Below, piece after piece: positions 1 through 7,707 of a DNA stretch of 64,000 nucleotides. The stretch is from Mycobacterium sp. 852002-51961_SCH5331710. Lineage in GTDB: Bacteria; Actinomycetota; Actinomycetes; Mycobacteriales; Mycobacteriaceae. Positions within the stretch are counted from its first letter, which is position 1. Every line of letters begins with the position of its first letter. Where the stretch lies: the NCBI RefSeq assembly GCF_001665535.1, contig NZ_LZSQ01000117.1:1-64000 (forward strand), written 5' to 3'. Position numbers and translations under genes: made by a program. The notes under the pieces were generated by a model that ran no database searches, had not been told where the DNA came from, and saw only the letters and a program-made list of their open reading frames with translations.

Positions 1-61
1 CTCAAAAGCCGAGAATCAGACGAAGGGGGTCAAAATTCGGGCGTCGACACGGGGTCAGTTT

Positions 62-325
62 TCAGGCGACGCCGACAGGGTGAGGAAGGTAGACCCGCGC
101 CCAGACGCCGCAAGCAGTGATCAGCCCCGGGGATTCGGTGGAGAAAATCGGCTCTCCGCCAGTAGTGATCTTGGCATAGATGCCCGTCCACGGTGGCTCG
201 GGGAGAAGCCCCGCATGACGCACCGCATCCTCGGCCGCCTTCGGAGCAACATCCCCCACCTCTGGATTGCCGACCCGCGCATCCTGCGCAACCGCCGCGA
301 AGGTACTCGGCCACTTCCGCGCCAT
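62..325 (-). CDS. Small hypothetical protein
   Basis: The 87-residue product has no family I recognise, no signal peptide and no membrane segment. The ATG at 325 is preceded on the minus strand by a strong AGGAGG box four to five bases away, which is the main reason to believe the gene. A GTG five codons upstream is less well placed. The middle reads WTGIYAKITTGG and the end VWARVYLPHPVGVA. It sits in the accessory left part of the window near a recombinase. It could be a small phage- or island-derived protein; function unknown. Confidence 0.45.
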   Translation of the reverse strand: MARKWPSTFAAVAQDARVGNPEVGDVAPKAAEDAVRHAGLLPEPPWTGIYAKITTGGEPIFSTESPGLITACGVWARVYLPHPVGVA

Positions 326-603
326 CGGCCCTCCTATCACCCCGAAGCACTCGTCGAGCGGTTAGTTGAAAACGTAGAAGAGCGGACCGGAGTGCTCGAC
401 GGACCACAGCTCACGAGGACGACCAAAGGATCTCGTAGTCCAACCTCAACCCCGACCCGGCAACGATCCCTCTCCGCAAACCGAGCACATCGTGTTCTGA
501 TCACGATACTGGGATCGTCGGAAGACGCACGAATGTGCCGTAGACGGGCAAATGGGGTGAGCCGCATAAGCTGCACCTGACAGTGGCTGGCTGTATCGCG
601 TGG

Positions 604-930
604 TCAGCAGAGCTGGTGTTCAGCAGCCTCGACGAGGAACATGCCGTCGGGCATCGACAGGGACAAGCCCATCTGGTTCTGCGCGCGCCCAACCGCCCGA
701 TCAGCGTTGGCTCGCGCAGAGCCAAAGGACAGCCCAGAATCCACCCCGTCGCGGATAGCCTCACAGGCGACTTGGCCGAGGCGGAACGCTTGGGCGTCGG
801 TCAGCGAAGCCTTGACCTTCTTACGCACCTCGGTTAGGTACATGTTCTCGTCGGCGAAAGCCGGAGGAGGCGCGCTAATCGCTACCCCCACGCTGGCCAA
901 CAGCACGAGCAAGAATTTGGTCACTGCCAT
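604..930 (-). CDS. Secreted DUF732-like protein
   Basis: This is a 108-residue predicted exported protein. Residues 1-26 form a signal peptide (hydrophobic LLVLLASVGVAISA, cleavage likely after AFA). The mature part carries the pattern of the mycobacterial DUF732 family: a helical stretch with LGQVACEAIRDG, then a second helix, and a C-terminal cysteine that can pair with the internal one. Function of the family is unknown. The ATG at 930 sits right against its GGGAGG box, so the GTG two codons downstream (924) may be the true start. It is followed by another secreted protein gene on the same strand. Confidence 0.6.
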   Translation of the reverse strand: MAVTKFLLVLLASVGVAISAPPPAFADENMYLTEVRKKVKASLTDAQAFRLGQVACEAIRDGVDSGLSFGSARANADRAVGRAQNQMGLSLSMPDGMFLVEAAEHQLC

Positions 931-936
931 CCCTCC

Positions 937-1425
937 CTACGCTGAGTTCACGACCCAACGGCCACTGCCACATACCATCGGCAGACCGTCGGGCGATTGC
1001 GCGGCAAGACCCGTCTCCGTGCAAGGAGATCCCTGTGGGCGAACACCCACCAGAGGAACTGCCGGACCCCAGATGCCGCCGCCGTCAAGAGCGTGACCGC
1101 AAGCCATCGGCTGACCGGCGGTGCTCACACCGAAGATGTACTTCTCGGTGTTGCTGCACGGCTGGCCGGTAGCCACACCCACTGTTATGCCCGGGATGGT
1201 GCTGGAGGCCCCGGAGTTGCCGGTTAGCGGCGCGGGACACTGGCCAGTACTCGCGCCGATCGAGTTGATCTCGGCGTTCGACCGGGGGTCACCCGCGTAA
1301 TCAATCAAATTCGTACACCGCTCGGCGGAGGCGGTTGGCGGACACACAACAGCGCCCACCACGATCATCGCTCCTGCCGCAAACACAGTCCTAGACACGC
1401 GAATGCCACCCGACAAGTACCTCAT
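937..1425 (-). CDS. Secreted cysteine-pair repeat protein
   Basis: The product is about 162 residues with a signal peptide (VFAAGAMIVVGAVVCPPTASA). The mature part contains two related modules of about 35-40 residues. Each begins with PC plus polar residues and ends in a short G-x-PM-x-CG stretch before a tryptophan (GQPCSNTEKYIFG...QPMACG and GSPCTETGLAAQSPDG...MVCG). The start chosen is the ATG at 1425, which has a GGGGG box four bases upstream; an in-frame start 12 codons earlier is poorer. The same module occurs in the secreted protein at 6327-6752. Function unknown; export to the envelope is inferred. Confidence 0.6.
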   Translation of the reverse strand: MRYLSGGIRVSRTVFAAGAMIVVGAVVCPPTASAERCTNLIDYAGDPRSNAEINSIGASTGQCPAPLTGNSGASSTIPGITVGVATGQPCSNTEKYIFGVSTAGQPMACGHALDGGGIWGPAVPLVGVRPQGSPCTETGLAAQSPDGLPMVCGSGRWVVNSA

Positions 1426-1716
1426 CGATCCCCCAAATAAGCGCCCCCACCCGCTTAGCAAACTACCGCACCGAGGCCGAACTAGGGCAAGAACGGACTG
1501 GTCAACCTGTACACGCTAGGTGGACGGGTTAAGAAGACGACGATTAATGAGTTCCTTCGTCAAGGGTTACGCGGTCGAGCACGCGACACCAGTTGATCCG
1601 CGCTAAGCCGCCGCATGAGTTCACCCCATTTGCTGGAAAGGCATTGCTACAAAGCGGTTGAACCCATAATGATCCCTATCCACCTGTTTGCCGTACGCGA
1701 GGGGAGACCGGCGATC
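1426..1716. other. Divergent intergenic region
   Basis: This is about 290 bp between two divergent secreted-protein genes. It must hold promoters for both. I see no clear -35/-10 pair, no RNA gene and no convincing ORF. An upstream in-frame extension of the right-hand gene exists from 1615 but lacks a signal-peptide-like beginning. Confidence 0.3.
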
Positions 1717-2085
1717 ATGTTCGGATACAACGTCCACAAGCATCTCGGACGCGTCATTGCCGCTCTTGCCGCTGTCAGCATCCCGCTGTTCGGAGCTGCT
1801 GTCGCGGGTGCCGACGATCCCGACCCACACATGCCCAACATGCAATCCGGGTACTGCCCCGGAGGAGGGATGGGGTCGCAAATCTCAATGGCCTACTGCG
1901 ACGGGGTGAAGTATCCGGATGGCTCTTACTGGCACATCATCCAGTACGGGGCACCGATGATCGGCCATCCGTATGGCCTGTTATCGCCGGGCATGCAGTG
2001 TGTTATCAACCCGGACAACGGACCTATTCCACAACCAGCGCCGCCGGGCGGATGCGGCGGCGCGGTTCCACAGCCACCCTCATAG
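1717..2085 (+). CDS. Small secreted protein, Gly/Pro-rich tail
   Basis: This is a predicted exported protein of 122 residues. Starting at the ATG at 1717, the first 32 residues form a signal peptide (VIAALAAVSIPLFGAAVAGA). The mature chain has four cysteines, a YPDGSYWHIIQYG stretch and a tail of proline and glycine. A GAGGGGAG box lies about ten bases upstream. The longer ORF from 1615 would bury the signal peptide, so it was not used. The fold resembles short mycobacterial secreted hypotheticals with Asp-Gly-x-Tyr-Trp motifs. Function unknown. Two more exported-protein genes follow on the same strand. Confidence 0.6.
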   Translation: MFGYNVHKHLGRVIAALAAVSIPLFGAAVAGADDPDPHMPNMQSGYCPGGGMGSQISMAYCDGVKYPDGSYWHIIQYGAPMIGHPYGLLSPGMQCVINPDNGPIPQPAPPGGCGGAVPQPPS

Positions 2086-2099
2086 AGCTGGGGATTGGC

Positions 2100-2396
2100 A
2101 TGCCTCGGTTGAGGATCTGTTCAGGCATAGCTGCCGCGTTGAGCAGCGTCAGCATCCTCGTCTCGATGCCGACTGCCTTCGCGCAGACACCGGGTGAGGC
2201 GTTCTGCGCGGAGAACCAGCGCCGCCTTGATAGGACCAGCGGAGAGATGCCGTTCGAGGTCAACGAAGCTGTCGCATGGCTAACGCAGCAATTTAACATG
2301 TCTGAGACTGAAGCCGTCCGTCTCATCGACAATGTAGGCGAGACGTACTGGTCAAGCATGAACGGGCGATGGGAGGTCAAGTGTCATGATCAGTGA
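2100..2396 (+). CDS. Secreted DUF732-like protein
   Basis: The product is 98 residues. Residues 1-28 look like a signal peptide (ICSGIAAALSSVSILVSMPTAFA). The mature part has a FCAENQRRL segment, a helix NEAVAWLTQQFNMSETEAVRLIDNV and a late cysteine, so one disulfide is likely. The arrangement is like DUF732-type mycobacterial secreted proteins, but the match is loose. The start is placed at the ATG at 2100, before the signal peptide. Its end overlaps the next gene start by 11 bp, so the two are probably one transcript with coupled translation. Function unknown. Confidence 0.5.
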   Translation: MPRLRICSGIAAALSSVSILVSMPTAFAQTPGEAFCAENQRRLDRTSGEMPFEVNEAVAWLTQQFNMSETEAVRLIDNVGETYWSSMNGRWEVKCHDQ

Positions 2397-2691
2397 TCTT
2401 GTCTCGCCGAGAACATGTTCTGCACTCGTCGCCGCCCTCTGTCTCATGCCGGTAATCGCGCTACTACCGACCGCGCACGCCGCGCCCAGCGTGTATCAGG
2501 AGGCTTGCGAGCTGGTAGCCAGCCAGGAGTACAACTACTACTCGGCGGGCGGTTACGACCATTTGGACGTCACTGAGGTGCGCTGGGAACTGCAGCGCCG
2601 GGGGTGGCCTGAGGACGCAGCTCAACTAGGCGCTCAGTACGGCGCTGATGAGTGCATCAATCTTCGACCTGTCCGTGAACCGAATTGGTGA
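2386..2691 (+). CDS. Small secreted protein
   Basis: This is a 101-residue exported protein. Residues 1-32 are a signal peptide (CSALVAALCLMPVIALLPTAHA). The mature part has two cysteines (EACELVAS and ADECINL) and a helix VTEVRWELQRRGWPEDAAQLGAQYGADEC, so a disulfide-linked helical hairpin is plausible. It overlaps the preceding secreted-protein gene by 11 bp and has the same general design, so the pair may act together or be diverged duplicates (inference). Function unknown. Confidence 0.55.
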   Translation: MISDLVSPRTCSALVAALCLMPVIALLPTAHAAPSVYQEACELVASQEYNYYSAGGYDHLDVTEVRWELQRRGWPEDAAQLGAQYGADECINLRPVREPNW

Positions 2692-2878
2692 TCACGCTGA
2701 GCGGAAGGACAGCGAGAATCCCATGAGGCGCAGACGGGCACCACTCGCAAGATGACCTAGCGGCAACGACGGCCTCGATGCCGCCCGCTGACGTGTCGAG
2801 GAAGAGTCTCATCAGGCGATGGCCGCTCTTGTTCAATCTGCCTGTAGAGCAACTACTCCTACTGATCGCGTTCTGACC

Positions 2879-4057
2879 TCAGGCGGGAAGCTCGCCCCCG
2901 AGGGCCATCTGCGACAGTGCCGCCGCGATCTGACGGTCGCGACCCTGGGCCGCGTGCTGGTACCTCATCGCTGCCGTTGGCGTGGAGTGACCCAACCGCG
3001 CCATGAGTTCGGCAAGTGTGGCCCCGGTCTGCGCGGCGAGGACCGCGCCGGAATGCCGGAGGTCGTGGAACCTCAGATCAGTACGGGCCGCCGCTGTGCG
3101 TGCCTTATAAAACTGCCTGTACAGCGTGGCTGGGGCGAGGTGCCCGCCGTGGGCCGCCGGGAACAGGAGCGCGTCGGCACCCTTACCCACGTGCGTGGCC
3201 AGGTGGGACTCCAACACAGGGACGAGGTGCGGGGGGATGGCCACGTCACGGATGCCCGCGTCACTCTTCGGGTCGCCCACCACGAACCCTCCCTCGGCGC
3301 GCACCACAGCGCGTTCAACGTGTACAACGCCCTCGTGCCTGGTGACCCCTGCGCCGTGCTCGTCGTGCACTACGCGGGTGGTCAGCTCAACGTCTCTGCG
3401 GCGCAACTCGGTCAACTCCCCGAACCTCAGCGCACACCACGACGCGAGCAGAATCATGGCCTGATACTGCTCGGGCATGGCCTTGGTCAACACCCCCAGT
3501 TCCGGCAGTGTCGCGGGCCGGATCTTCTTCACCCGCCGGGAAGTTCCCGCACCCCGGATCACGCACGGGCTGAGTGCGGCCTTGCCGTCGCTCACCGCCG
3601 TATTCATGATCGCGTTGAGCAGCCCATAGGCATGCGCCCGCGCTGTCGGCGTCGCCTTACCCATCTTGTCGTGCCAGGCCCGCACGTCGTCGCTGGAGAC
3701 CGACGCGACAGGCAAGGCACCAAACGTCGGCAACAGATGCTCGTCGAGCAGCCACTGGTAGTGCTCGCGGGTGCGCACCTTCAACGGCTCACCCCTCACG
3801 CGCCGGTCGGTCAGCCAGGCCTTTGCGTAGGTGCGGAACAACAACTTGTTGTCGACCTTTGGCGTGGCCGTCGGGGGCATCCACTCCCCCTTGATGATGT
3901 CGGCTTGGCGCAGGGACAACCAGGCCCTGGCGTCCTTCACCGTGAGGAAGGTCGTGGGTGCCTTGTACCGGCGTCCATCGGGGCCGGTGTACCGGGCACG
4001 GTGATGCCCTCCGGACAATTGCTCGACGCTGCCGAACGTGCCTCTGGTCCGCGCCAC
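2879..4057 (-). CDS. Tyrosine recombinase / integrase
   Basis: This site-specific recombinase of about 392 residues joins DNA by a covalent phosphotyrosine intermediate. It begins with an AP2-like arm-binding segment (GSVEQLSGGHHRARYTGPDGRRY). A SAM-like core-binding domain follows (AKAWLTDRRVRGEPLKVRTREHY). The catalytic domain is intact: Arg in CALRFGELTELRR, HDLRHSG, LGHSTPTAAMRY, with the Tyr nucleophile in RYQHA. The GTG at 4057 was chosen because the domain starts right after it; an in-frame ATG 19 codons upstream also exists. It is typical of actinobacterial prophages and integrative elements. No excisionase, tRNA target or phage structural gene is nearby, so the element may be a remnant. 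Confidence 0.85.
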   Translation of the reverse strand: MARTRGTFGSVEQLSGGHHRARYTGPDGRRYKAPTTFLTVKDARAWLSLRQADIIKGEWMPPTATPKVDNKLLFRTYAKAWLTDRRVRGEPLKVRTREHYQWLLDEHLLPTFGALPVASVSSDDVRAWHDKMGKATPTARAHAYGLLNAIMNTAVSDGKAALSPCVIRGAGTSRRVKKIRPATLPELGVLTKAMPEQYQAMILLASWCALRFGELTELRRRDVELTTRVVHDEHGAGVTRHEGVVHVERAVVRAEGGFVVGDPKSDAGIRDVAIPPHLVPVLESHLATHVGKGADALLFPAAHGGHLAPATLYRQFYKARTAAARTDLRFHDLRHSGAVLAAQTGATLAELMARLGHSTPTAAMRYQHAAQGRDRQIAAALSQMALGGELPA

Positions 4058-4506
4058 TGGGTGGTCCTTCCCGCGATACTGAGATGGGCAGACAGTGGAC
4101 TGGAGACCGCCCACGGGCTATGAATGGGCAAAAACTAGCACACTCATTTCCGCAGCCTTCCGCAATCTTCCGGTACGAAAGTACTTGTCTACCATCATGA
4201 TAGCTGCATCAACCCTGATCACGCCTTGATACCAGCAAACGGTAGATGAGATTCAATCCCAGTATCGCGCACCACAGTTTGTGCAGGGCTACCGCTATAT
4301 CTAGTCAGCCAATATAAATGCCATGCGATAAATCGAGATGTCCCCCAATGTTGCGCGCGCGCCACACCCAGTAGCGCAGCCCGGCAGGGGCCGACACACT
4401 CGCAGCGGAAGTCGTCGTAAACGCGCTCGCGTTCTGGGGGTTAACCCCCAGAAACTTGGAGGTCAACCTCGTGTTGTCACGCGGCCGCACTTCGTAGTTT
4501 GAAGGT
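4058..4506. promoter_or_regulatory. Integrase upstream region with repeats and palindrome
   Basis: This is 449 bp between the divergent integrase and the DUF6197-like gene, less GC-rich than the core genome. It has three direct repeats of period 10 bp beginning TTCCG at 4148, 4158 and 4168. Next come a GTAC-GAAA-GTAC hairpin (4173-4184), an imperfect 15-bp palindrome at 4189-4203 (CTACCATCATGATAG), and a 22-bp perfect palindrome at 4432-4453. No gene is visible. A role in integrase control or recombination is inference. Confidence 0.4.
4432..4453. repeat. Perfect 22-bp palindrome
   Basis: The half-site is TTCTGGGGGTT, followed directly by its exact reverse complement; the centre is GTTAAC. 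It ends 53 bp before the start codon of the gene at 4507. It could be a dimeric repressor site, or a 9-bp RNA hairpin with a TTAA loop. No run of T follows, so a standard terminator is less likely. Confidence 0.6.
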
Positions 4507-4956
4507 ATGGCTGACATGAATACCGACCGGGATGTGATCGAGGGCGCCCTGTCGCTTATCGAGGCTGACGGCGGGTGGACCCAAGGCGCCTACTACCGCG
4601 ACGTCGATGGCACTCAGGTGCACCCGGTAGCCGAGTCGCCGGGCAGCTGGGTGCGGGTGCGCACCGAGCACGTCGGCGCGGGAGGTTACCGGACACGCAC
4701 CGAGCCCGTGGCCGCCCCATGCAGCTTCTGCCTGGGCGGGGCCATACGTGCCGCGGCGGGTTACTGGCACAGCGGGCAGCCTTACGCGGTGCAAGAGCAG
4801 ATCGATCGGCTGGAATTACTACTCGTGCGGCTGGCCAATTCCGACGGCGCGATGGACTGGCCGGACCTAGACGCCTTCAACGATGACGCGCATACCACCG
4901 CGGCCGACGCGGTGCTGCTTCTAAAGCATGCCGCCGCATACGCGGGCGACAGATAG
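4507..4956 (+). CDS. DUF6197-like hypothetical protein
   Basis: This is a soluble 149-residue protein of unknown function. Helix 1 (DRDVIEGALSLIEADGGWTQGAYYRD) is followed by a Cys-x-x-Cys segment (PCSFCLGGAIRAAAG). A helix (VQEQIDRLELLLVRLA) comes next, then an end reading WPDLDAFNDDAHTTAADAVLLLKHAA. This order fits the actinobacterial/phage family DUF6197 as I remember it, with moderate certainty. GAAGG lies one base before the ATG at 4507, so the ATG three codons later (4516) may be the true start. The link to the neighbouring integrase suggests it belongs to the mobile or accessory segment. Confidence 0.55.
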   Translation: MADMNTDRDVIEGALSLIEADGGWTQGAYYRDVDGTQVHPVAESPGSWVRVRTEHVGAGGYRTRTEPVAAPCSFCLGGAIRAAAGYWHSGQPYAVQEQIDRLELLLVRLANSDGAMDWPDLDAFNDDAHTTAADAVLLLKHAAAYAGDR

Positions 4957-5140
4957 TCGACCTGCCGATCACCTTCTTCTGCGCGGCCAAAAGCCGGGCC
5001 TCGCAATAAGTTTCGCAAAGTCGCCAGGACATCCCCTCATCTGGCGGGCCGTTCAGTATGCGCGTTACCCCGCTGCGAGATGTCGTGCTCACCAGAGCCC
5101 GGCACAGGCGTTTGTCCTCGATGCGACCGCCACCGCGCCG

Positions 5141-5377
5141 CTAGCCCACGCTGCCAGGTGTACCGATTGGAACCTGCACACCTATCCAGTTGCACGGCGT
5201 CCAGGTTCGCCATGCAACCAGCGCGCACTGCTGCTGAGGACTGAGCGACGGCGCACACGGCGGCATCCCAGGCGCCCCACACACAGCCGGGTCAGCGGAC
5301 GCAGCACCTCCACCCATGAAACCGCCAGTACCGATCGAAACCGCGACGGTCCCGATCATCAGCAATCGTCTTAACAC
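5141..5377 (-). CDS. Small secreted cysteine-containing protein
   Basis: The product is 78 residues and begins at a GTG (an internal ATG follows six codons later). Residues 1-28 form a signal peptide (LLMIGTVAVSIGTGGFMGGGAASA). The mature chain of about 50 residues has four cysteines in VCGAPGMPPC, QQCALV and TPCNW, so two disulfides are likely. It is similar in style to other short secreted mycobacterial hypotheticals in this segment. Function unknown. Confidence 0.55.
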   Translation of the reverse strand: MLRRLLMIGTVAVSIGTGGFMGGGAASADPAVCGAPGMPPCAPSLSPQQQCALVAWRTWTPCNWIGVQVPIGTPGSVG

Positions 5378-6326
5378 GTCAAGTCCTGCGTTTTCTCGTT
5401 CTTGTCAAAGGGTGCTACACGTAGCGCCAAACCGCCCCCACGGCTATGGCCGTCACCGCTACGCTGACGCAACTCGGGTTCGAACCGCCTGGAACACTCC
5501 ACTTTTGCTCTCGAGATGGGACGTCGGCGCCTGGCCAGAGTCCTCCCCCCGCAGCCAGTCTGCGCGTGAGACGAGGTATTTGAATCAGGTGTTTCCCTAT
5601 GTTCTCGTAAATCGCAACAGCTAACTGTCGCCCCCGGTACTTCCATCGTCAGCGACGGGATGCCGGCCGTGTTGGGCCTACGCAATGCGCCTGTCCCGGG
5701 CAATAGCTGTCTCACGTGCACTTTTCGACACTGCTCTCGTCAGACGCTCACCCGAACGAGATTGGGCCATTTCGACCTATTTGTAGAAGCAGTGGCGGCT
5801 CGAAAGGCGTTTGCAAGGGGCCGATTCGGTCGCCCAGGTCGTTGCGATCGACAACGGTCGCGGCGCACCCATTGCGACCTTGGTTGCGCCGGAGTAAATA
5901 TTCTTCCAATGCTACTGGGGGAGGACACATTTCATGCGCGGCATCCTGTCGATTGCAAATATGCTTTTCGTTGTCGAGGACTGACACTTGGTCTGCTCGG
6001 CTTCTCAGGCCCGACGACGGCTTCGCCGACCTGCTGGGGCGCCATCCCGCCGGGATCAGCACATCAACCATTTTCGAATGGCTCGGCCGGTGATGCCGGC
6101 TGCACACATCAGCAAGACACCAGCGACACGAGCATGGCCGACCTCGGCGAGGCTGGCTCGTGGCCCGGCAGTGGGCCTGAGCTGGCTGCGGCCCCGTGGA
6201 CGACGGTTCCCTAAGGGCGACACGGGTGGCCGTCGGGCTGATCTCCACTTGAACGAAACTCTCCGGCCGCCTACTCCGGCCTACTAGGCTTGCGAAGACC
6301 GACCGGTCACGACACGAGGGTGGGAC
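5378..6326. other. Gene-poor stretch
   Basis: About 950 bp with no convincing gene. ORFs exist on both strands, but none has a ribosome site plus a recognisable domain, signal peptide or membrane segment. Base composition is lower in GC than the flanks, especially 5580-5990. It may be decayed island sequence. No RNA gene or CRISPR array is visible. Confidence 0.4.
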
Positions 6327-6752
6327 ATGATTCGCCAACTGCTCGCCGCTGCCGCCATCGCCGGCGCCGCCATCTGCGCGGCACCGTTCGCCTCCGCGGA
6401 CGACAACGACTATCCCGACACCCCCGGCCGGTATGCCTCCGACGTACCCGGCATGAACTACGACGCCCACCTCACCGGGCCGTGCTTCAACCTCGAGCGG
6501 TTCACCTTCGGGCGTGGCCCGGGCGGCGAAGTCCTGCAGTGCCGCTGGATCGAGAACCAATGGCCGCCGATCCCCACCAACCAGGGATTCTGGCAAGCCT
6601 CCTATGAACTCTTTGGCGTTCAGGACGTCGGCGCCCCGTGCCCCAAGCCTCAATCCGCCGCCCAATCCCCCGACGGTCGTCCGATGTTGTGCCTCGGCGC
6701 CCGAGGATGGCAGCCGGGCTTCTTCACGCGCGAGGGCTTCTTCCCGAGATAA
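6327..6752 (+). CDS. Secreted cysteine-pair repeat protein
   Basis: This is a 141-residue exported protein. Residues 1-24 form a signal peptide ending in PFASA. The mature chain has two cysteine-pair modules: GPCFNLERFTFGRGPGGEVLQCRW and APCPKPQSAAQSPDGRPMLCLG, each closed by a tryptophan-containing tail. The second module has the AAQSPDG-x-PM-x-C string also seen in the protein at 937-1425, so the two are distant paralogues. Function unknown; probably in the cell envelope or outside the cell. Confidence 0.65.
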   Translation: MIRQLLAAAAIAGAAICAAPFASADDNDYPDTPGRYASDVPGMNYDAHLTGPCFNLERFTFGRGPGGEVLQCRWIENQWPPIPTNQGFWQASYELFGVQDVGAPCPKPQSAAQSPDGRPMLCLGARGWQPGFFTREGFFPR

Positions 6753-6756
6753 GCCG

Positions 6757-7110
6757 TCAGGCGCGCAACGTCTCGCTCGGCGGGGTTCCGTAGGTGCGTT
6801 TGTAGACACCGCTGAAGCGGCCCGCGTGCGTGAAACCCCACCGCCCCGCGATCGCCATCACGGTGTCGCTGCGCGGGTCCGCTATTTGCAGTTCGCGGTG
6901 CGCTCGGTCGAGTCGCACGCGGCGCAGATACTCGAGCGGCGTCGTCCCGAGGTGCCGACGGAACGCGTACTGGACCGAACGCGGCGTCACATTGACGGCA
7001 GTGGCAATATCTTTGAGTGTTATTTCCCTGTTGGCGTTCTCGTTGATGAACGTGATCGCGCGTCGCAGCAGGGCGGACTGAACGCGAGCCGGGTCCACAT
7101 GGTTGCGCAT
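6757..7110 (-). CDS. AraC-type DNA-binding protein, domain only
   Basis: This 117-residue protein is almost entirely an AraC/XylS DNA-binding domain. The first helix-turn-helix is around ITLKDIATAVNVTPRSVQYAFRRHLGTTPLEYLRRVRL. The second is around TVMAIAGRWGFTHAGRFSGVYKRTYGTPPSETLR. The usual N-terminal ligand-binding domain is absent from the ATG at 7110. An upstream extension to 7401 is in frame but runs antisense through the divergent SRPBCC gene, so I read it as a shadow. It likely regulates a nearby promoter, perhaps the SRPBCC gene 76 bp away; that is inference. Confidence 0.75.
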   Translation of the reverse strand: MRNHVDPARVQSALLRRAITFINENANREITLKDIATAVNVTPRSVQYAFRRHLGTTPLEYLRRVRLDRAHRELQIADPRSDTVMAIAGRWGFTHAGRFSGVYKRTYGTPPSETLRA

Positions 7111-7186
7111 AGCAATCCGTGGATACCCCGGCGCCGATAACCGAAACGGCTTACGACGCGTTTCACATCCAAGGCATGATTTGCTG

Positions 7187-7675
7187 ATGAACGATCGCAT
7201 CGAGGTCCAGCGCACCATCGCCGCACCGGCGTCCGACGTCTTCGCCGTCCTGACGGACCCCCAGGGCCACGTCGCCATCGACGCCACCGGGATGCTGCAG
7301 GACGCGGAGGGCGAACCGGTTCGCGCGGCCGGCGACAGCTTCGTCGTCCACATGGATCGCGAAGCTCTCAACGACTTCCCCATGGGCAAGTACGACGTCA
7401 CCGTCTCGATCCGCGATTTCGAGCGGGACAGCCTGATCTCGTGGACGGTCCTCGGTCGAATCCGGCCGCAAGTCGGCCACGTCTACGGCTATCGCCTGGA
7501 GCCCGCCGCCGACGGAACGCTGGTGACGTCGTTCTACGACTGGTCCGACATCGACCCGCACTGGCGCGAGGCGGGCATCCTCCCCGTCGTCTCCGAAAGC
7601 GCGTTGCGCGCGACGCTGGGCATTCTCGACCGCACGGTCAGGCGCGGCTACCCGCGATCGTCAACCCAAGGTTGA
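7187..7675 (+). CDS. SRPBCC family protein
   Basis: This is a 162-residue START/Bet v1-like protein, a fold with a large cavity for hydrophobic ligands. It opens with the typical strand and helix (IEVQRTIAAPASDVFAVLTDPQGHVAIDATG). The family's usual late features follow: VGHVYGYRLEP, TLVTSFYDWS and a C-terminal helix (SALRATLGILDRTVRRG). Substrate unknown. It is divergent from the AraC-type gene and lies 32 bp upstream of the Clp-N gene, and the stop codon falls inside the first palindrome of that gene's control region. Confidence 0.75.
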   Translation: MNDRIEVQRTIAAPASDVFAVLTDPQGHVAIDATGMLQDAEGEPVRAAGDSFVVHMDREALNDFPMGKYDVTVSIRDFERDSLISWTVLGRIRPQVGHVYGYRLEPAADGTLVTSFYDWSDIDPHWREAGILPVVSESALRATLGILDRTVRRGYPRSSTQG

Positions 7676-7676
7676 C
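7660..7676. promoter_or_regulatory. Perfect 17-bp palindrome, operator candidate 1
   Basis: The sequence GTCAACCCAAGGTTGAC has 7-bp perfect arms and a 3-bp spacer. It overlaps the stop codon of the SRPBCC gene. A second copy with the same arms lies 28 bp downstream, centre to centre. Confidence 0.7.
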
Positions 7677-7687
7677 GCACACCATTC

Positions 7688-7704
7688 GTCAACCTACGGT
7701 TGAC
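7688..7704. promoter_or_regulatory. Perfect 17-bp palindrome, operator candidate 2
   Basis: The sequence GTCAACCTACGGTTGAC has the same arms as the copy at 7660 but a different spacer. It ends three bases before the ATG at 7708, so a bound protein would block ribosome entry or the start of a leaderless transcript. The likely binder is the downstream HTH protein itself (inference). Confidence 0.7.
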
Positions 7705-7707
7705 GGT

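Noticed and set aside
2819..4123. Long plus-strand ORF through the integrase
   Set aside because: It is the antisense shadow of a GC-rich gene; the minus-strand product has all recombinase residues.
504..4267. 12-bp inverted copies of CGATACTGGGAT at 504-515 and 4256-4267 flanking the integrase
   Set aside because: A shared 12-mer within about 4 kb is expected by chance, and the flanks do not match further.
5473..5495. tRNA-like GGTTCGAACC sequence
   Set aside because: It looks like a T-loop, but the flanking bases do not form a T-stem on either strand and no acceptor, D or anticodon arms can be found. It is read as a chance palindrome, though an att remnant is not excluded.
5748..6809. 353-codon minus-strand ORF
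   Set aside because: It runs antisense through the clear secreted-protein gene at 6327-6752, and the rest has no recognisable domain or start signal.
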